This document shows positions 23,711 through 31,711 of a stretch of DNA of 64,000 nucleotides, one piece after another; positions within the stretch are counted from its first letter, which is position 1; each line of letters begins with the position of its first letter. The DNA is taken from contig NZ_JHVB01000009.1 in assembly GCF_000619925.1 (NCBI RefSeq), positions 82,528-146,527 on the forward strand, given 5' to 3'. The notes below the pieces were generated by a model, which was not told the DNA's origin, did no database searches, and saw only the letters and a program-made list of their open reading frames with translations. The position numbers were made by a program, and so were the translations under genes. This DNA is from Treponema sp. C6A8 (GTDB taxonomy: Bacteria > Spirochaetota > Spirochaetia > Treponematales > Treponemataceae).

Positions 23711-24403
23711 ATGAAAATCTTAGTTATCGGTGACTCAATCTTAAAAGGCGCCGTAACCGGTACAGCCAGCGGCCATCTTTTTGATATTATAGAAGATTCC
23801 AGCCTGAACCTTGCCCAGAAGGCTCTGGGTTTTGAAATGGACAACCAGTCAGTTTTTGGCAACGTTATTTCCAAAGGTCAGCGCAAACTCAACAAAATGC
23901 TTGAACGTGGCGAAACTGCCGATTTTTGCATCGTAGAATTCTGCGGCAACGACAGCGATTACGACTGGGCTCTCGTCAGCGAAAATCCAAATGAAGCTCA
24001 CCAGATGCGAACTCCCTTTGAAGATTACCTTCGCATCTACGACGAAATGATTAAAACACTCCGCGAGCACAAAATCACACCGGTAATTATGATTAGCCCT
24101 GCCTTGTGTGCAGAACGCTGGTTCAATCACATTACAAACGGACACAACAAAGAAAACATTCTCAACTTCCTTGGCGGCGACATCGAAAAGCCTTTCAAAA
24201 ATCAGAAGAGTTACGATGATGCCCTTGCGGAATACGCAAAAAAGAACAATGTTCAGACAGTAAATATGCGTGAGCCTATGCTTGCCACAGGTCATTTTGA
24301 CGACCTCATGTGTCAGGACGGAATCCATCCGAATGAAGAGGGCTACCGCTTTATGTCAGAAATCTGGATTAAAGAAATCCCAAATCTCAAAAAAGAATTC
24401 TAG
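23711..24403 (+). CDS. SGNH/GDSL-type hydrolase
   Basis: Start chosen at the ATG at 23711 (MKILVIGDSILKG) because AGGGAG precedes it and the longer frame runs through the R1 repeat. The 230-residue product has the four SGNH blocks: GDSI (Ser nucleophile), a Gly block, FCGNDSDYDW (Asn), and DGIHPNEEGYRF (Asp and His). These enzymes are esterases or lipases, often acting on acetylated sugars. No signal peptide is seen, so it is cytoplasmic. It is followed 9 bases later by rnhA. Confidence 0.85.
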   Translation: MKILVIGDSILKGAVTGTASGHLFDIIEDSSLNLAQKALGFEMDNQSVFGNVISKGQRKLNKMLERGETADFCIVEFCGNDSDYDWALVSENPNEAHQMRTPFEDYLRIYDEMIKTLREHKITPVIMISPALCAERWFNHITNGHNKENILNFLGGDIEKPFKNQKSYDDALAEYAKKNNVQTVNMREPMLATGHFDDLMCQDGIHPNEEGYRFMSEIWIKEIPNLKKEF

Positions 24404-24412
24404 GAAAATTAA

Positions 24413-24862
24413 ATGAACGAAATCGTAATTTATACAGATGGCGGCTGCCATGGAAACCCAGGACCTGGCGGCTGGGGAATCGTCGTTATTGCTGACGGCG
24501 TAGCAAAACAGCTGAGCGGCGGCGAAAAGCTTACCACAAACAACCGCATGGAACTCTGCGCCGCAATCGCAGCGCTTAGCGTCGTAAAAAACACACCGAC
24601 CTTTGCAGGCCGCCCGATAACCGTAAACATCGACAGCCAGTATGTAAAAAACGGCATCACTACCTGGATAAAATCCTGGAAGGCAAAGGGCTGGAAAACG
24701 GCAGACAAAAAGCCTGTAAAAAATCAGGACTTATGGGAGCAGCTGGACGCCCTTAATTCCCAGCTGACAGTCACCTGGAACTGGGTAAAAGGCCACGCAG
24801 GCATCCAGTACAACGAAGTCTGCGATCAGCTCTGCCAGTCAGAAATCGCAAAATTCGAGTAA
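24413..24862 (+). CDS. rnhA: ribonuclease HI
   Basis: A 149-residue RNase H that degrades the RNA of RNA-DNA hybrids. Diagnostic segments are IYTDGGCHGNPGPGGWGIVV (first Asp), TTNNRMELCAAIAAL (Glu), NIDSQYVKNGI (Asp), and WNWVKGHAGIQYNEVCDQL (His and last acidic residue). The basic handle with Trp residues (TTWIKSWKAKGWKTAD) is present. AGGAAA precedes the ATG; it is probably co-transcribed with the SGNH hydrolase. Confidence 0.95.
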   Translation: MNEIVIYTDGGCHGNPGPGGWGIVVIADGVAKQLSGGEKLTTNNRMELCAAIAALSVVKNTPTFAGRPITVNIDSQYVKNGITTWIKSWKAKGWKTADKKPVKNQDLWEQLDALNSQLTVTWNWVKGHAGIQYNEVCDQLCQSEIAKFE

Positions 24863-24884
24863 ATTATAAGGCAGAGCTTTTGCT

Positions 24885-25811
24885 TTACAAGTCAGTCTTG
24901 GCCTTGAGTAAGTCTTCCTTACTGAAAAGGCTGGCTCTTACAGCTGCTTCAACAATGTCTTCCATTGTAAGTTTTCCTGCATCGCGGGCAGAAGCAATTT
25001 TTTCATCCTTTTTCCATGCGCACAAAATACCGCGGGAAGAGTTTACAGCGCCGCCTGCCTTATCAAGAAGGGTTGCCGCAATACGTGCAGCGCCGCCCTG
25101 TGCTCCGTAACCTGGAATCAAGAAGAAAATCTCCGGGTACTTATCGCGAATCCATCTTGCATCGCTTTCCTGGGTAGCGCCGACTACAGCACCCATTACA
25201 CCACAGGTCTGGTCTGGATAGAAAGCCTTAAACTCATCACTTATTCTGGCAAGTTCATCACCTACTCTTTCAAGCAAAAGTCCGCCTTCACTAAGCTTCT
25301 GATGTTCAATATCAACCATACCAGGGTTAGAAGTACACAATAAAACAAATCCGCCTTTTCCACCTTTTTCCGGACTGCACCATTCAGTAAAAGGCTTAAG
25401 GGTATCAAAGCCCATATAAGGGTTTACAGTAATCAAATCAGTTTCAAAATCACCAGAAAAATGAGCGCGGGCATAAGCACCGGCAGTAGCCGCAATGTCA
25501 CCGCGTTTAATATCAGAAATGGCAGCAAGACCAGACTGGCGGACAGCCTTCAAAGTCTCTGAGAAAACCTTCATTCCCTCAATTCCCATTGCCTCATAAT
25601 ATGCAATCTGAACCTTAAAGCAGCAGGCAGCATTTTCTTCTGCCACGCGTTTAATCAAAGCCTTGTTGAAAGCAAGAACAGCCGAGGCCGGCGAATCATA
25701 CTGACTAAGGATATTTTCCGGAATGTAAGAAGGATCGGTATCCAGACCAACGCAAAGTGGACCATTTTTAAGCGCAAGTTCCTGAAGGCGCTGCATATTG
25801 TGTTTATTCAT
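24885..25811 (-). CDS. pyrF: orotidine 5'-phosphate decarboxylase, type 2
   Basis: Last step of UMP synthesis. At 308 residues with GPLCVGLDTDPSYIP near the start and the catalytic SDIKRGDIAATAGAYA, it belongs to the longer type 2 PyrF group. TVNPYMGFDTL and GVMGAVVGATQ form the phosphate-binding region. A TATATT box ends 6 bases before the ATG, with no Shine-Dalgarno, so it may be leaderless. It is convergent with rnhA and divergent from the alpha/beta hydrolase gene. Confidence 0.94.
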   Translation of the reverse strand: MNKHNMQRLQELALKNGPLCVGLDTDPSYIPENILSQYDSPASAVLAFNKALIKRVAEENAACCFKVQIAYYEAMGIEGMKVFSETLKAVRQSGLAAISDIKRGDIAATAGAYARAHFSGDFETDLITVNPYMGFDTLKPFTEWCSPEKGGKGGFVLLCTSNPGMVDIEHQKLSEGGLLLERVGDELARISDEFKAFYPDQTCGVMGAVVGATQESDARWIRDKYPEIFFLIPGYGAQGGAARIAATLLDKAGGAVNSSRGILCAWKKDEKIASARDAGKLTMEDIVEAAVRASLFSKEDLLKAKTDL

Positions 25812-25879
25812 GCGCTAAATATATCAATTATATAGAAAAAATTGAATAGAAAAATTTCTTCAGGCCGATAATATAAAAT
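25812..25879. promoter_or_regulatory. divergent promoter region, pyrF and hydrolase
   Basis: Minus strand: TATATT at 25818-25823, 6 bases before the pyrF ATG. Plus strand: GATAAT at 25867-25872, 7 bases before the ATG at 25880. Neither gene has a ribosome-binding site, and the -35 boxes are weak. Confidence 0.5.
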
Positions 25880-26863
25880 ATGAACTTTAAGAAAATCAGA
25901 AAGCCTTTAATAATCACGCTGAGCGTAATTTTAGTATTAAATATCCTTCTTCAGCTTTTATGCGTCTACTTTACTCATACAGCCTTCCGCCAGCTTCCGC
26001 CGGAAAATGCGCCTGATTCTCCTCTTTTTGTGCAGGAACGTCATCCGCCTTACACTGGAACTAACCAGGCAGAAATATTAAATCAGAAAGAAAAAGACCG
26101 CTGCTATCCTCTTTTAAAGGCGGTTTCGGAAGTGGTGGAAATTACAAGCTTTGACGGCCTGCAGCTAAAAGCCTATCTTGCACTAAAAGAAAACAATCAT
26201 AACTACGCAATTCTCATGCACGGCTTTAAAGACAGCCCAAAATGTGTATCTCCATATGCAGAGCACTTTTATAAAAATGGCTTCAACACTCTTGTTCCAG
26301 GTCAGCGCGGCCACGGATGGAGCCAGGGCAATTTTATTGATATGTCTGCCTTTACACCACAGGATGTAAAAAGCTGGATTGAATATATCTGCAAGCTGGA
26401 CAGCCAGGCCAGAATTGTCTTGTGGGGCATTTCCATGGGCGGCTCAACTGTTATGAGGGCAACAGGCCTTGATTTACCTGAGAACGTAATCTGCTGTATT
26501 GAAGACTGCGGTTTTTCTTCTGCCTGGGATGAATTTGTCTATCAGATGAATACCTTTTACAAACTGCCGGGTAAGCTTTTGATGCCTTACTTCAATCTTT
26601 ACATAAAAAGAAAGCTGGGTTTTGACTGCCGCAAGGTTTCTGCAAAAGATGATTTGAAAAATTCTTCTATTCCAACCCTCTTTATTCACGGGCAGGCTGA
26701 TACTTACGTGCCTTACTATATGCTGGATGTGGTTTATAAAACTGCTGCCTGCCCGAAAGAAGCGCTTGCAGTTGAAGAGGCCCAGCACGCAAGGGCAGCT
26801 TTTACAGCCCCACTTGCCTACTGGCTTACAGTTGATAATTTTCTGAAAAAATATTTCCTTTAA
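25880..26863 (+). CDS. membrane-anchored alpha/beta hydrolase
   Basis: Residues 8-30 are a single membrane helix (PLIITLSVILVLNILLQLL), so the enzyme is probably tethered with its catalytic domain outside the inner membrane. The domain has the oxyanion segment ILMHGFKDSPK, the nucleophile elbow WGISMGGSTVM (Ser), a PTLFIHGQADTYVP strand with the Asp, and EEAQHARAAF with the His. This resembles BAAT/dienelactone-type hydrolases and YqkD-like proteins. The substrate is unknown. Its end overlaps the convergent LacI gene by 4 bases. Confidence 0.8.
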   Translation: MNFKKIRKPLIITLSVILVLNILLQLLCVYFTHTAFRQLPPENAPDSPLFVQERHPPYTGTNQAEILNQKEKDRCYPLLKAVSEVVEITSFDGLQLKAYLALKENNHNYAILMHGFKDSPKCVSPYAEHFYKNGFNTLVPGQRGHGWSQGNFIDMSAFTPQDVKSWIEYICKLDSQARIVLWGISMGGSTVMRATGLDLPENVICCIEDCGFSSAWDEFVYQMNTFYKLPGKLLMPYFNLYIKRKLGFDCRKVSAKDDLKNSSIPTLFIHGQADTYVPYYMLDVVYKTAACPKEALAVEEAQHARAAFTAPLAYWLTVDNFLKKYFL

Positions 26864-27873
26864 ATTTTTCTGACAGTTTCGTGTTCTTCAAGGGAAAGGT
26901 CACAGACAATTCGTTTTTCTGTAATTTCTTCCTTTTTAATTGCCTTGAGCAAAAGCTCAACCGCAGCCCTTCCTTTGTGAGAAATATCCTGAGAAATTGT
27001 AGTCAGACGTGGAGAAACGAAACGGCACAAGGAAAGATTATCAAAGCCCACAACAGATAAATCCTGAGGAACAGAAAGTCCGCCCTGTCTGGCGCCTTCC
27101 ACCAGCCCCAATGCAAACAAATCGGCAGTTGCAAAGACAGCAGTAAGGTCCATTTCCTTTCTGGCAAGAGCCGCTCCCCATGAAATTCCATCTTCATAGC
27201 CGGTAGCGGTCTGAATCTGCTTTATGAATTTCTTGAGCCCCGATTCCTGCATGGCCTTTACATAGCCCTTATAGCGTTCCTTGATAACAGAATCCTTCTG
27301 GTCCAGAAAGCCTGCAAAGCCGATTTTCTTGTGCCCGTTTTCAATCAAATATTTTGTGGCAAGATAGCCGCCCTTTTTGTCATCGATTTCAACAGTCATA
27401 TAATCGGCGCCGGAAGTATTCATGCTGTCAATAAAAACCAGCGGGCACTGGCAGTATTCCGTGTAATACTTCATGTCATCAATGTTCTGATCCGAAATAA
27501 AAATTGCCCCGTCTGCCTGCCAGTTCTGCAGCAGATTTATTGCATGCTGGCGGTCATCGACTGTCTGAATAATTGTATAGTAGCCGTTTTCGTGAATTGC
27601 GCTTTCAATTTCACCAAAAAGGTCGCTGACATAAGGGTCTTTGAATACATTTTCTGCGGAAACATAAGTACTCACAAAAACTGCAATCAGGCGGGATTCG
27701 TGCTTGGCAAGGGAACGCGCGTTGAGGTTTGGTGTGTAATGCATATCCTTAATGATTTTCTGAACGCGCTCTATTGTCTCTTTTGAAACCTTTGATTTTT
27801 TTCCGTTGATGACGTTAGAAACCGTCATAACACTTACGCCGGCTTCCTTTGCAATGTCTTTGAGAGTGAGCAT
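26860..27873 (-). CDS. LacI family transcriptional regulator
   Basis: A 337-residue repressor with the LacI helix-turn-helix (TLKDIAKEAGVSVMTVSNVING) and hinge region (YTPNLNARSLA), then a periplasmic-binding-protein fold (LIAVFVSTYVSAENVF, VFIDSMNTSG, AVFATADLFALGLVEGAR, VVGFDNLSLCRFVSPRLTTI). The effector is probably a sugar or nucleoside. AAGGA precedes the ATG. It may control itself and the divergent nuclease gene, because candidate operators lie in the shared upstream region. Confidence 0.88.
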   Translation of the reverse strand: MLTLKDIAKEAGVSVMTVSNVINGKKSKVSKETIERVQKIIKDMHYTPNLNARSLAKHESRLIAVFVSTYVSAENVFKDPYVSDLFGEIESAIHENGYYTIIQTVDDRQHAINLLQNWQADGAIFISDQNIDDMKYYTEYCQCPLVFIDSMNTSGADYMTVEIDDKKGGYLATKYLIENGHKKIGFAGFLDQKDSVIKERYKGYVKAMQESGLKKFIKQIQTATGYEDGISWGAALARKEMDLTAVFATADLFALGLVEGARQGGLSVPQDLSVVGFDNLSLCRFVSPRLTTISQDISHKGRAAVELLLKAIKKEEITEKRIVCDLSLEEHETVRKI

Positions 27874-27891
27874 ACTTTTTCCTTAGTTTAT

Positions 27892-27912
27892 CGTTACATT
27901 TAATTGTAAACG
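27892..27912. promoter_or_regulatory. candidate LacI-type operator
   Basis: CGTTACA (27892-27898) and TGTAAACG (27905-27912) form an inverted pair. TGTAAACG is a typical half-site of LacI/CcpA-family operators. It lies 19 bases upstream of the LacI gene start, so autoregulation is plausible. Confidence 0.45.
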
Positions 27913-27987
27913 TAATATTGCAAAAAGTAAAATAATTTTTTTTTAACTATTTCCGATTTTGACTTCCGAATTTTCACAGTCGGCGAC

Positions 27988-28066
27988 TATATTATACGTG
28001 GGCTAAAAAAGATTTTTACAATGTAAATTTCCCTAGCCCACTAGCACTCTTTGCAAGGCAAAGAGT
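27988..28066 (+). promoter_or_regulatory. promoter and hairpin-rich 5' leader of the nuclease gene
   Basis: TATATTAT (27988-27995) is a likely -10. The leader then holds GTGGGCTA (27998-28005) paired with TAGCCCAC (28034-28041), and the hairpin ACTCTTTG-CAAGG-CAAAGAGT (28046-28066). The ribosome-binding site follows at about 28085. Confidence 0.45.
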
Positions 28067-28092
28067 ATTTTAAGAATATTTTGAGAGGAAAA

Positions 28093-29118
28093 ATGAAGCG
28101 GATTTATTTTGGACTTTTTATATGGATGACGTTTATTTCATGCGGATTGAATGAATGCGATGAGGGGAAGAGGGCGGCGACAGGCGGCAGTGAAGCAAGA
28201 TTTTCCATTGTAAACTGGAATGTTCAGACCTTTTTTGACGGCAAGACGGACGGAAACGAATACAAGGAATATAAATCTTCAGAAAAATGGTCAAACGACA
28301 AATATATTGCAAGACTTACAAGACTCTGCGATGTTCTTACCAGCATAAATGCAGACATCTGTGTACTGGAAGAAATTGAAAACGAAGGCGTGATTTATGA
28401 CATTTCAAATCAGCTGGCAGGAAAATCCTGGGATTCCCGTAATAACTGGACCTACAGCTGTTTTTCAAAAGAAGAAGAAAGTGCAATAGGCTGTGCAGTT
28501 CTTTCACGTTTTCCCCTCTTCGGAATTAAAAGTCATTCAATCGATATCAGAAGTCAGAGTAAAAAGCAGCCTTCCGTCCGCCCCCTTATGGAAGTTTCCG
28601 CTGATATTAACGGGCAGGAAGTTACGATTTTTGTAAACCACTGGAAATCAAAATCTGGCGGGGAATATGAATCTGAAATCTGGCGGGACTGGCAGGAATC
28701 TGTACTTGCAGGCAGGCTTGAAGTCCTGAGGGCTCGCGGCGGCAGGGCTGTAATCTGCGGAGATTTTAACCGAAATGCAGATGAGTTCATTCTGGATTTT
28801 TCAGGAGGCAAAGACAGCGCCAATACAATTTTCAGAAATGCCAGTCTTTCAGGCTCCCCTTCCCACGTAAAAGCCCGCTCTCCCTGGTTCAAAGCGGACG
28901 GCGGCTACGCGACACCAATCGGAAGCTATTTTTACAAAGGCAGCTGGGGGAGAATCGATCATATTTTCACTTTGGGTCAGGCAAGGTTTATAAGTTTCGC
29001 CCCGAAAGCAGAAGAGCCCTGGGCAGACCAGGACAAAATACCTGTCGCCTATAAAATCTACAGTGGCAGCGGCTACTCAGACCATCTTCCGGTCCTAGCA
29101 AATATTCTTCTTTATTAA
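28093..29118 (+). CDS. secreted endonuclease/exonuclease/phosphatase-family protein
   Basis: The start at the ATG at 28093 follows GAGAGGAAAA and opens with a signal sequence (MKRIYFGLFIWMTFISCG) that may be a lipobox. The domain is the DNase I / exonuclease III fold: FSIVNWNVQTFFDG, CVLEEIENE (catalytic Glu), FVNHWKSKSGG (His), VICGDFNRNADEF (Asp/Asn), RIDHIFTLG and YSDHLPVLANI (Asp-His). Such secreted enzymes degrade nucleic acids for nutrients. The end overlaps the convergent methyltransferase gene by 24 bases. Confidence 0.85.
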   Translation: MKRIYFGLFIWMTFISCGLNECDEGKRAATGGSEARFSIVNWNVQTFFDGKTDGNEYKEYKSSEKWSNDKYIARLTRLCDVLTSINADICVLEEIENEGVIYDISNQLAGKSWDSRNNWTYSCFSKEEESAIGCAVLSRFPLFGIKSHSIDIRSQSKKQPSVRPLMEVSADINGQEVTIFVNHWKSKSGGEYESEIWRDWQESVLAGRLEVLRARGGRAVICGDFNRNADEFILDFSGGKDSANTIFRNASLSGSPSHVKARSPWFKADGGYATPIGSYFYKGSWGRIDHIFTLGQARFISFAPKAEEPWADQDKIPVAYKIYSGSGYSDHLPVLANILLY

Positions 29119-30294
29119 AAAGAGGTATTCCTTTACGTGAATATCGCGGGCTTTAAGGTTGCGGCTGCCCCGGAAAGTATTGTAGTCAGATTCCAGCACG
29201 CGAACAGAACCGCACTGATTCATCAGCTCAATCATTTCGTCACGGCCGATAAAGCCCTCTGAATTAAAGGAAATGAGCACATAGCGGGCGCGGACATTTT
29301 TTACCAGCTCCAGGAAGGCCTGGGCAACCTGACGCTTTTTATTGTAAGACGAACGGTTCCAGCCGGAAGGAATTCCAGAAACCCGGCTGATGCAGTCTGT
29401 ATCTGGTTCCTTGTAAGAGGCAACCAAATTAAGCATAAAATAATTGGAGCCGTAAGGATGCTGATTATATGGCGGATCAAAATAGGCAAGATCAAAAGTG
29501 CCGTCAAAATTACCGCTTGCCCCAGCCTCATAGAGTTCCGGCAGTGTCACCAGTTCATTTGCATTCATGTTAAAAACACGGGACGGACACTCAAACTCGC
29601 TGAAGACAGGAAGCTTTAATTCAATATCGCCAAGAATGCGGGAAAGGGCGTTTTTTCCGTTTCCACCAAACTGTCCGATTCCTGTCTTTGAGTTTTTGTA
29701 AAAGCCCTTAAAAACGCCCGAAGTATTTGCGTGAATGCTGGCCTCAGAAAGCAGGGGCGCAATAAAAAAGTGGCGGACATCCTCTGGCACCTCAGAGTCT
29801 ATCAGCTGGCGGGCAAGGTCCAGATAATTTGCATTCCGGGTTGTATAAAAACAGCGGTCATTCTTCTGAATGTTGTTTTCGTCCGCAGGGGAATAGAGCC
29901 TTGTAATAAAGCCTGGCACAGGATGATTTCCTGCCGCCCGCATCCCCTGGAGCCTTGCAAGTTCTGACTCAAGTTTTTGGGTCAAGCCGTCATGTATTTG
30001 AGCCAATCGGGCGGCAGGAACTTCAGATTTATCAGCTAAATAACATCGGTTAATGATGCAGGAATAATTTTCAAGGTCATTAACCGCAATATAACTTGCA
30101 AACTGCTTCAAATAACGGGCAACAATTCCGCTGCCTGAAAAAAGGTCAAGGCAGGAAAGCTTCTTGCGGCCAAGCTCACTCTGAACAATAGAAATGCCCT
30201 GCCCGATAAAAGGCAGAAGGGCACGCTTGTTTCCAAGGTATGTGATAAGCTGTTCTGTAAGGTAAGCCTGGCTTTCAGCCTTATTTTCCGACAT
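29095..30294 (-). CDS. orphan D12-class DNA N6-adenine methyltransferase
   Basis: A 399-residue Dam/D12-class methyltransferase. LITYLGNKRALLPFIG and the SAM motif LDLFSGSGIVARYLK lie near the N-terminus, and the catalytic motif LAYFDPPYNQHPYG near residue 275, followed by FNSEGFI. It methylates adenine in a short DNA site. No restriction endonuclease is next to it, so it is an orphan here. It overlaps the end of aroA by one base (TAATG), so its translation is probably coupled to a housekeeping gene. Recognition sequence unknown. Confidence 0.88.
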   Translation of the reverse strand: MSENKAESQAYLTEQLITYLGNKRALLPFIGQGISIVQSELGRKKLSCLDLFSGSGIVARYLKQFASYIAVNDLENYSCIINRCYLADKSEVPAARLAQIHDGLTQKLESELARLQGMRAAGNHPVPGFITRLYSPADENNIQKNDRCFYTTRNANYLDLARQLIDSEVPEDVRHFFIAPLLSEASIHANTSGVFKGFYKNSKTGIGQFGGNGKNALSRILGDIELKLPVFSEFECPSRVFNMNANELVTLPELYEAGASGNFDGTFDLAYFDPPYNQHPYGSNYFMLNLVASYKEPDTDCISRVSGIPSGWNRSSYNKKRQVAQAFLELVKNVRARYVLISFNSEGFIGRDEMIELMNQCGSVRVLESDYNTFRGSRNLKARDIHVKEYLFLIKKNIC

Positions 30295-31655
30295 TAGAGA
30301 ACCTTAAAGCCTGCACCAATTGAATTCATAACTTCAAAGAAGCCTGGGAAGGAAACACTGCAGCATTCAGCATCGTTGATGATTACACTTTCGCCGGCAG
30401 GGAGCCCCAGTCCAAGACAGGCAAGGCTCATTGCAATACGGTGATCTTTAAATGATTCAACTTCTCCGCCGTGAAGTCCTTTTCCGCCTTCGTGGCCGTG
30501 AATAATCAGACAGTCCTCGCCTTCTTCCACGTCAGCGCCAAGCTTGCGGAGTTCAGTCTTCATTGCTTCAATGCGGTCAGTTTCCTTTTTGCGGCAGATT
30601 TCAACGTCAGTGATAATAGTAGTGCCTTCTATAAAGCAGGCAATTACCGCAAGGGCGCAGATTGCATCCGGGAATGGAGAAATTGTAACGCGGAACTGGC
30701 CGTTCGGGCAGTTCTTTGTAGATAAAACTTTTCCGCCCTGCTTTCCGCGAACTGTAAGAGTGCAGTCTTTTTTATTCCATTCAATGTCAGCCCCAATCTG
30801 CTGCAAAACTTCTACGATTTTGTCGTCACCCTGGCTGCCAGAACCGTCAATTTCTTCAATTACAATTTCGCTTCCGCTGATAAGGGCAGCTACCAGAGGA
30901 AAGGCAACGGCTTCCCAATCAGATGGAACAGTTTTATCAAAAGCCTTAATATCAACAGGGCCGGTAACTGTGATTTTCTTGAAATCCTCGCTGATTGTAC
31001 AAGGCACTCCGACGCTTTCAAGCCACATTTTTGTCATTGTAAGGTAAGGAGTTTCTTTCGGGTCAGTCAAATTAATATGAAGAGTGCCTTTCAAGCGGCT
31101 TGTTGCCATCATAAAACCGCTGATGTACTGGGAAAGTTTTCCGTCAGTTGTAAGAGTTTTGTTCACATCAATCGGACCTGCAAACTTAAAGGGAGGAGTT
31201 ACCGAGCCCGGCTGCAGGCAGGCTGCATTTCCTCCAAGCTGATTAAGGGCGTCAATCAGATGATTTACAGGACGCTTGCAGATTGATTCGTCTCCGGTAA
31301 AAGTACAGTCACCGGCCAAGGTTGATAAAACAGGACACAAAAAATACATAAGGGAGCCTGAGTTGCCGACATCAATCACATCTTTTGGCAGATGAAGATT
31401 TTTTCCGGCTCCGCGTACAGTCCAGACAGCAGGCTGACTTGATTTATTGTCCGATGCTTCAGGAACTATAACTTCGGCACCGATCTGCTTTACGGCCTGT
31501 ACGGTAGAAAGGCAGTCATTACTTGGAAGTGGATTTTTAATATGCGAAGTGCCGTCTGCCAGAGTTGCCAGAATCAAGGCACGGATTGTATGACTTTTTG
31601 AACCAGGAACGCTTACGTGTCCTGAAAGAGACGATTTTTGAGAACTAATTTTCAT
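30294..31655 (-). CDS. aroA: 3-phosphoshikimate 1-carboxyvinyltransferase (EPSP synthase)
   Basis: Sixth step of the shikimate pathway; transfers enolpyruvyl from PEP to shikimate-3-phosphate. Key segments are the N-terminal HVSVPGSKSHTIRALILATL, DVGNSGSLMYFL, SQYISGFMMA, PSDWEAVAFPLVAALI, and the C-terminal FKDHRIAMSLACLGL. I favour the ATG at 31655 (MKISSQKSSLSG) because the family begins near here. A TTG at 31682 and an ATG at 31664 are in-frame alternatives. TACAAT lies 7 bases before the chosen ATG. It is coupled to the DNA methyltransferase downstream. Confidence 0.92.
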   Translation of the reverse strand: MKISSQKSSLSGHVSVPGSKSHTIRALILATLADGTSHIKNPLPSNDCLSTVQAVKQIGAEVIVPEASDNKSSQPAVWTVRGAGKNLHLPKDVIDVGNSGSLMYFLCPVLSTLAGDCTFTGDESICKRPVNHLIDALNQLGGNAACLQPGSVTPPFKFAGPIDVNKTLTTDGKLSQYISGFMMATSRLKGTLHINLTDPKETPYLTMTKMWLESVGVPCTISEDFKKITVTGPVDIKAFDKTVPSDWEAVAFPLVAALISGSEIVIEEIDGSGSQGDDKIVEVLQQIGADIEWNKKDCTLTVRGKQGGKVLSTKNCPNGQFRVTISPFPDAICALAVIACFIEGTTIITDVEICRKKETDRIEAMKTELRKLGADVEEGEDCLIIHGHEGGKGLHGGEVESFKDHRIAMSLACLGLGLPAGESVIINDAECCSVSFPGFFEVMNSIGAGFKVL

Positions 31656-31711
31656 AGTGCCCATTGTAACAAAAACTTTCAAAATTTCCTATTATTTGAT
31701 AGAATTATTAC
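31656..31711. promoter_or_regulatory. divergent promoters, aroA and PurH-like gene
   Basis: Minus strand: TACAAT (31663-31668), 7 bases before the aroA ATG. Plus strand: TAGAAT (31700-31705), 6 bases before the ATG at 31712. No Shine-Dalgarno is present at the plus-strand start. Confidence 0.45.

Noticed and set aside
24885..25110. Short plus-strand open frame after rnhA
   Set aside because: It is antisense to pyrF, with no supporting signal.
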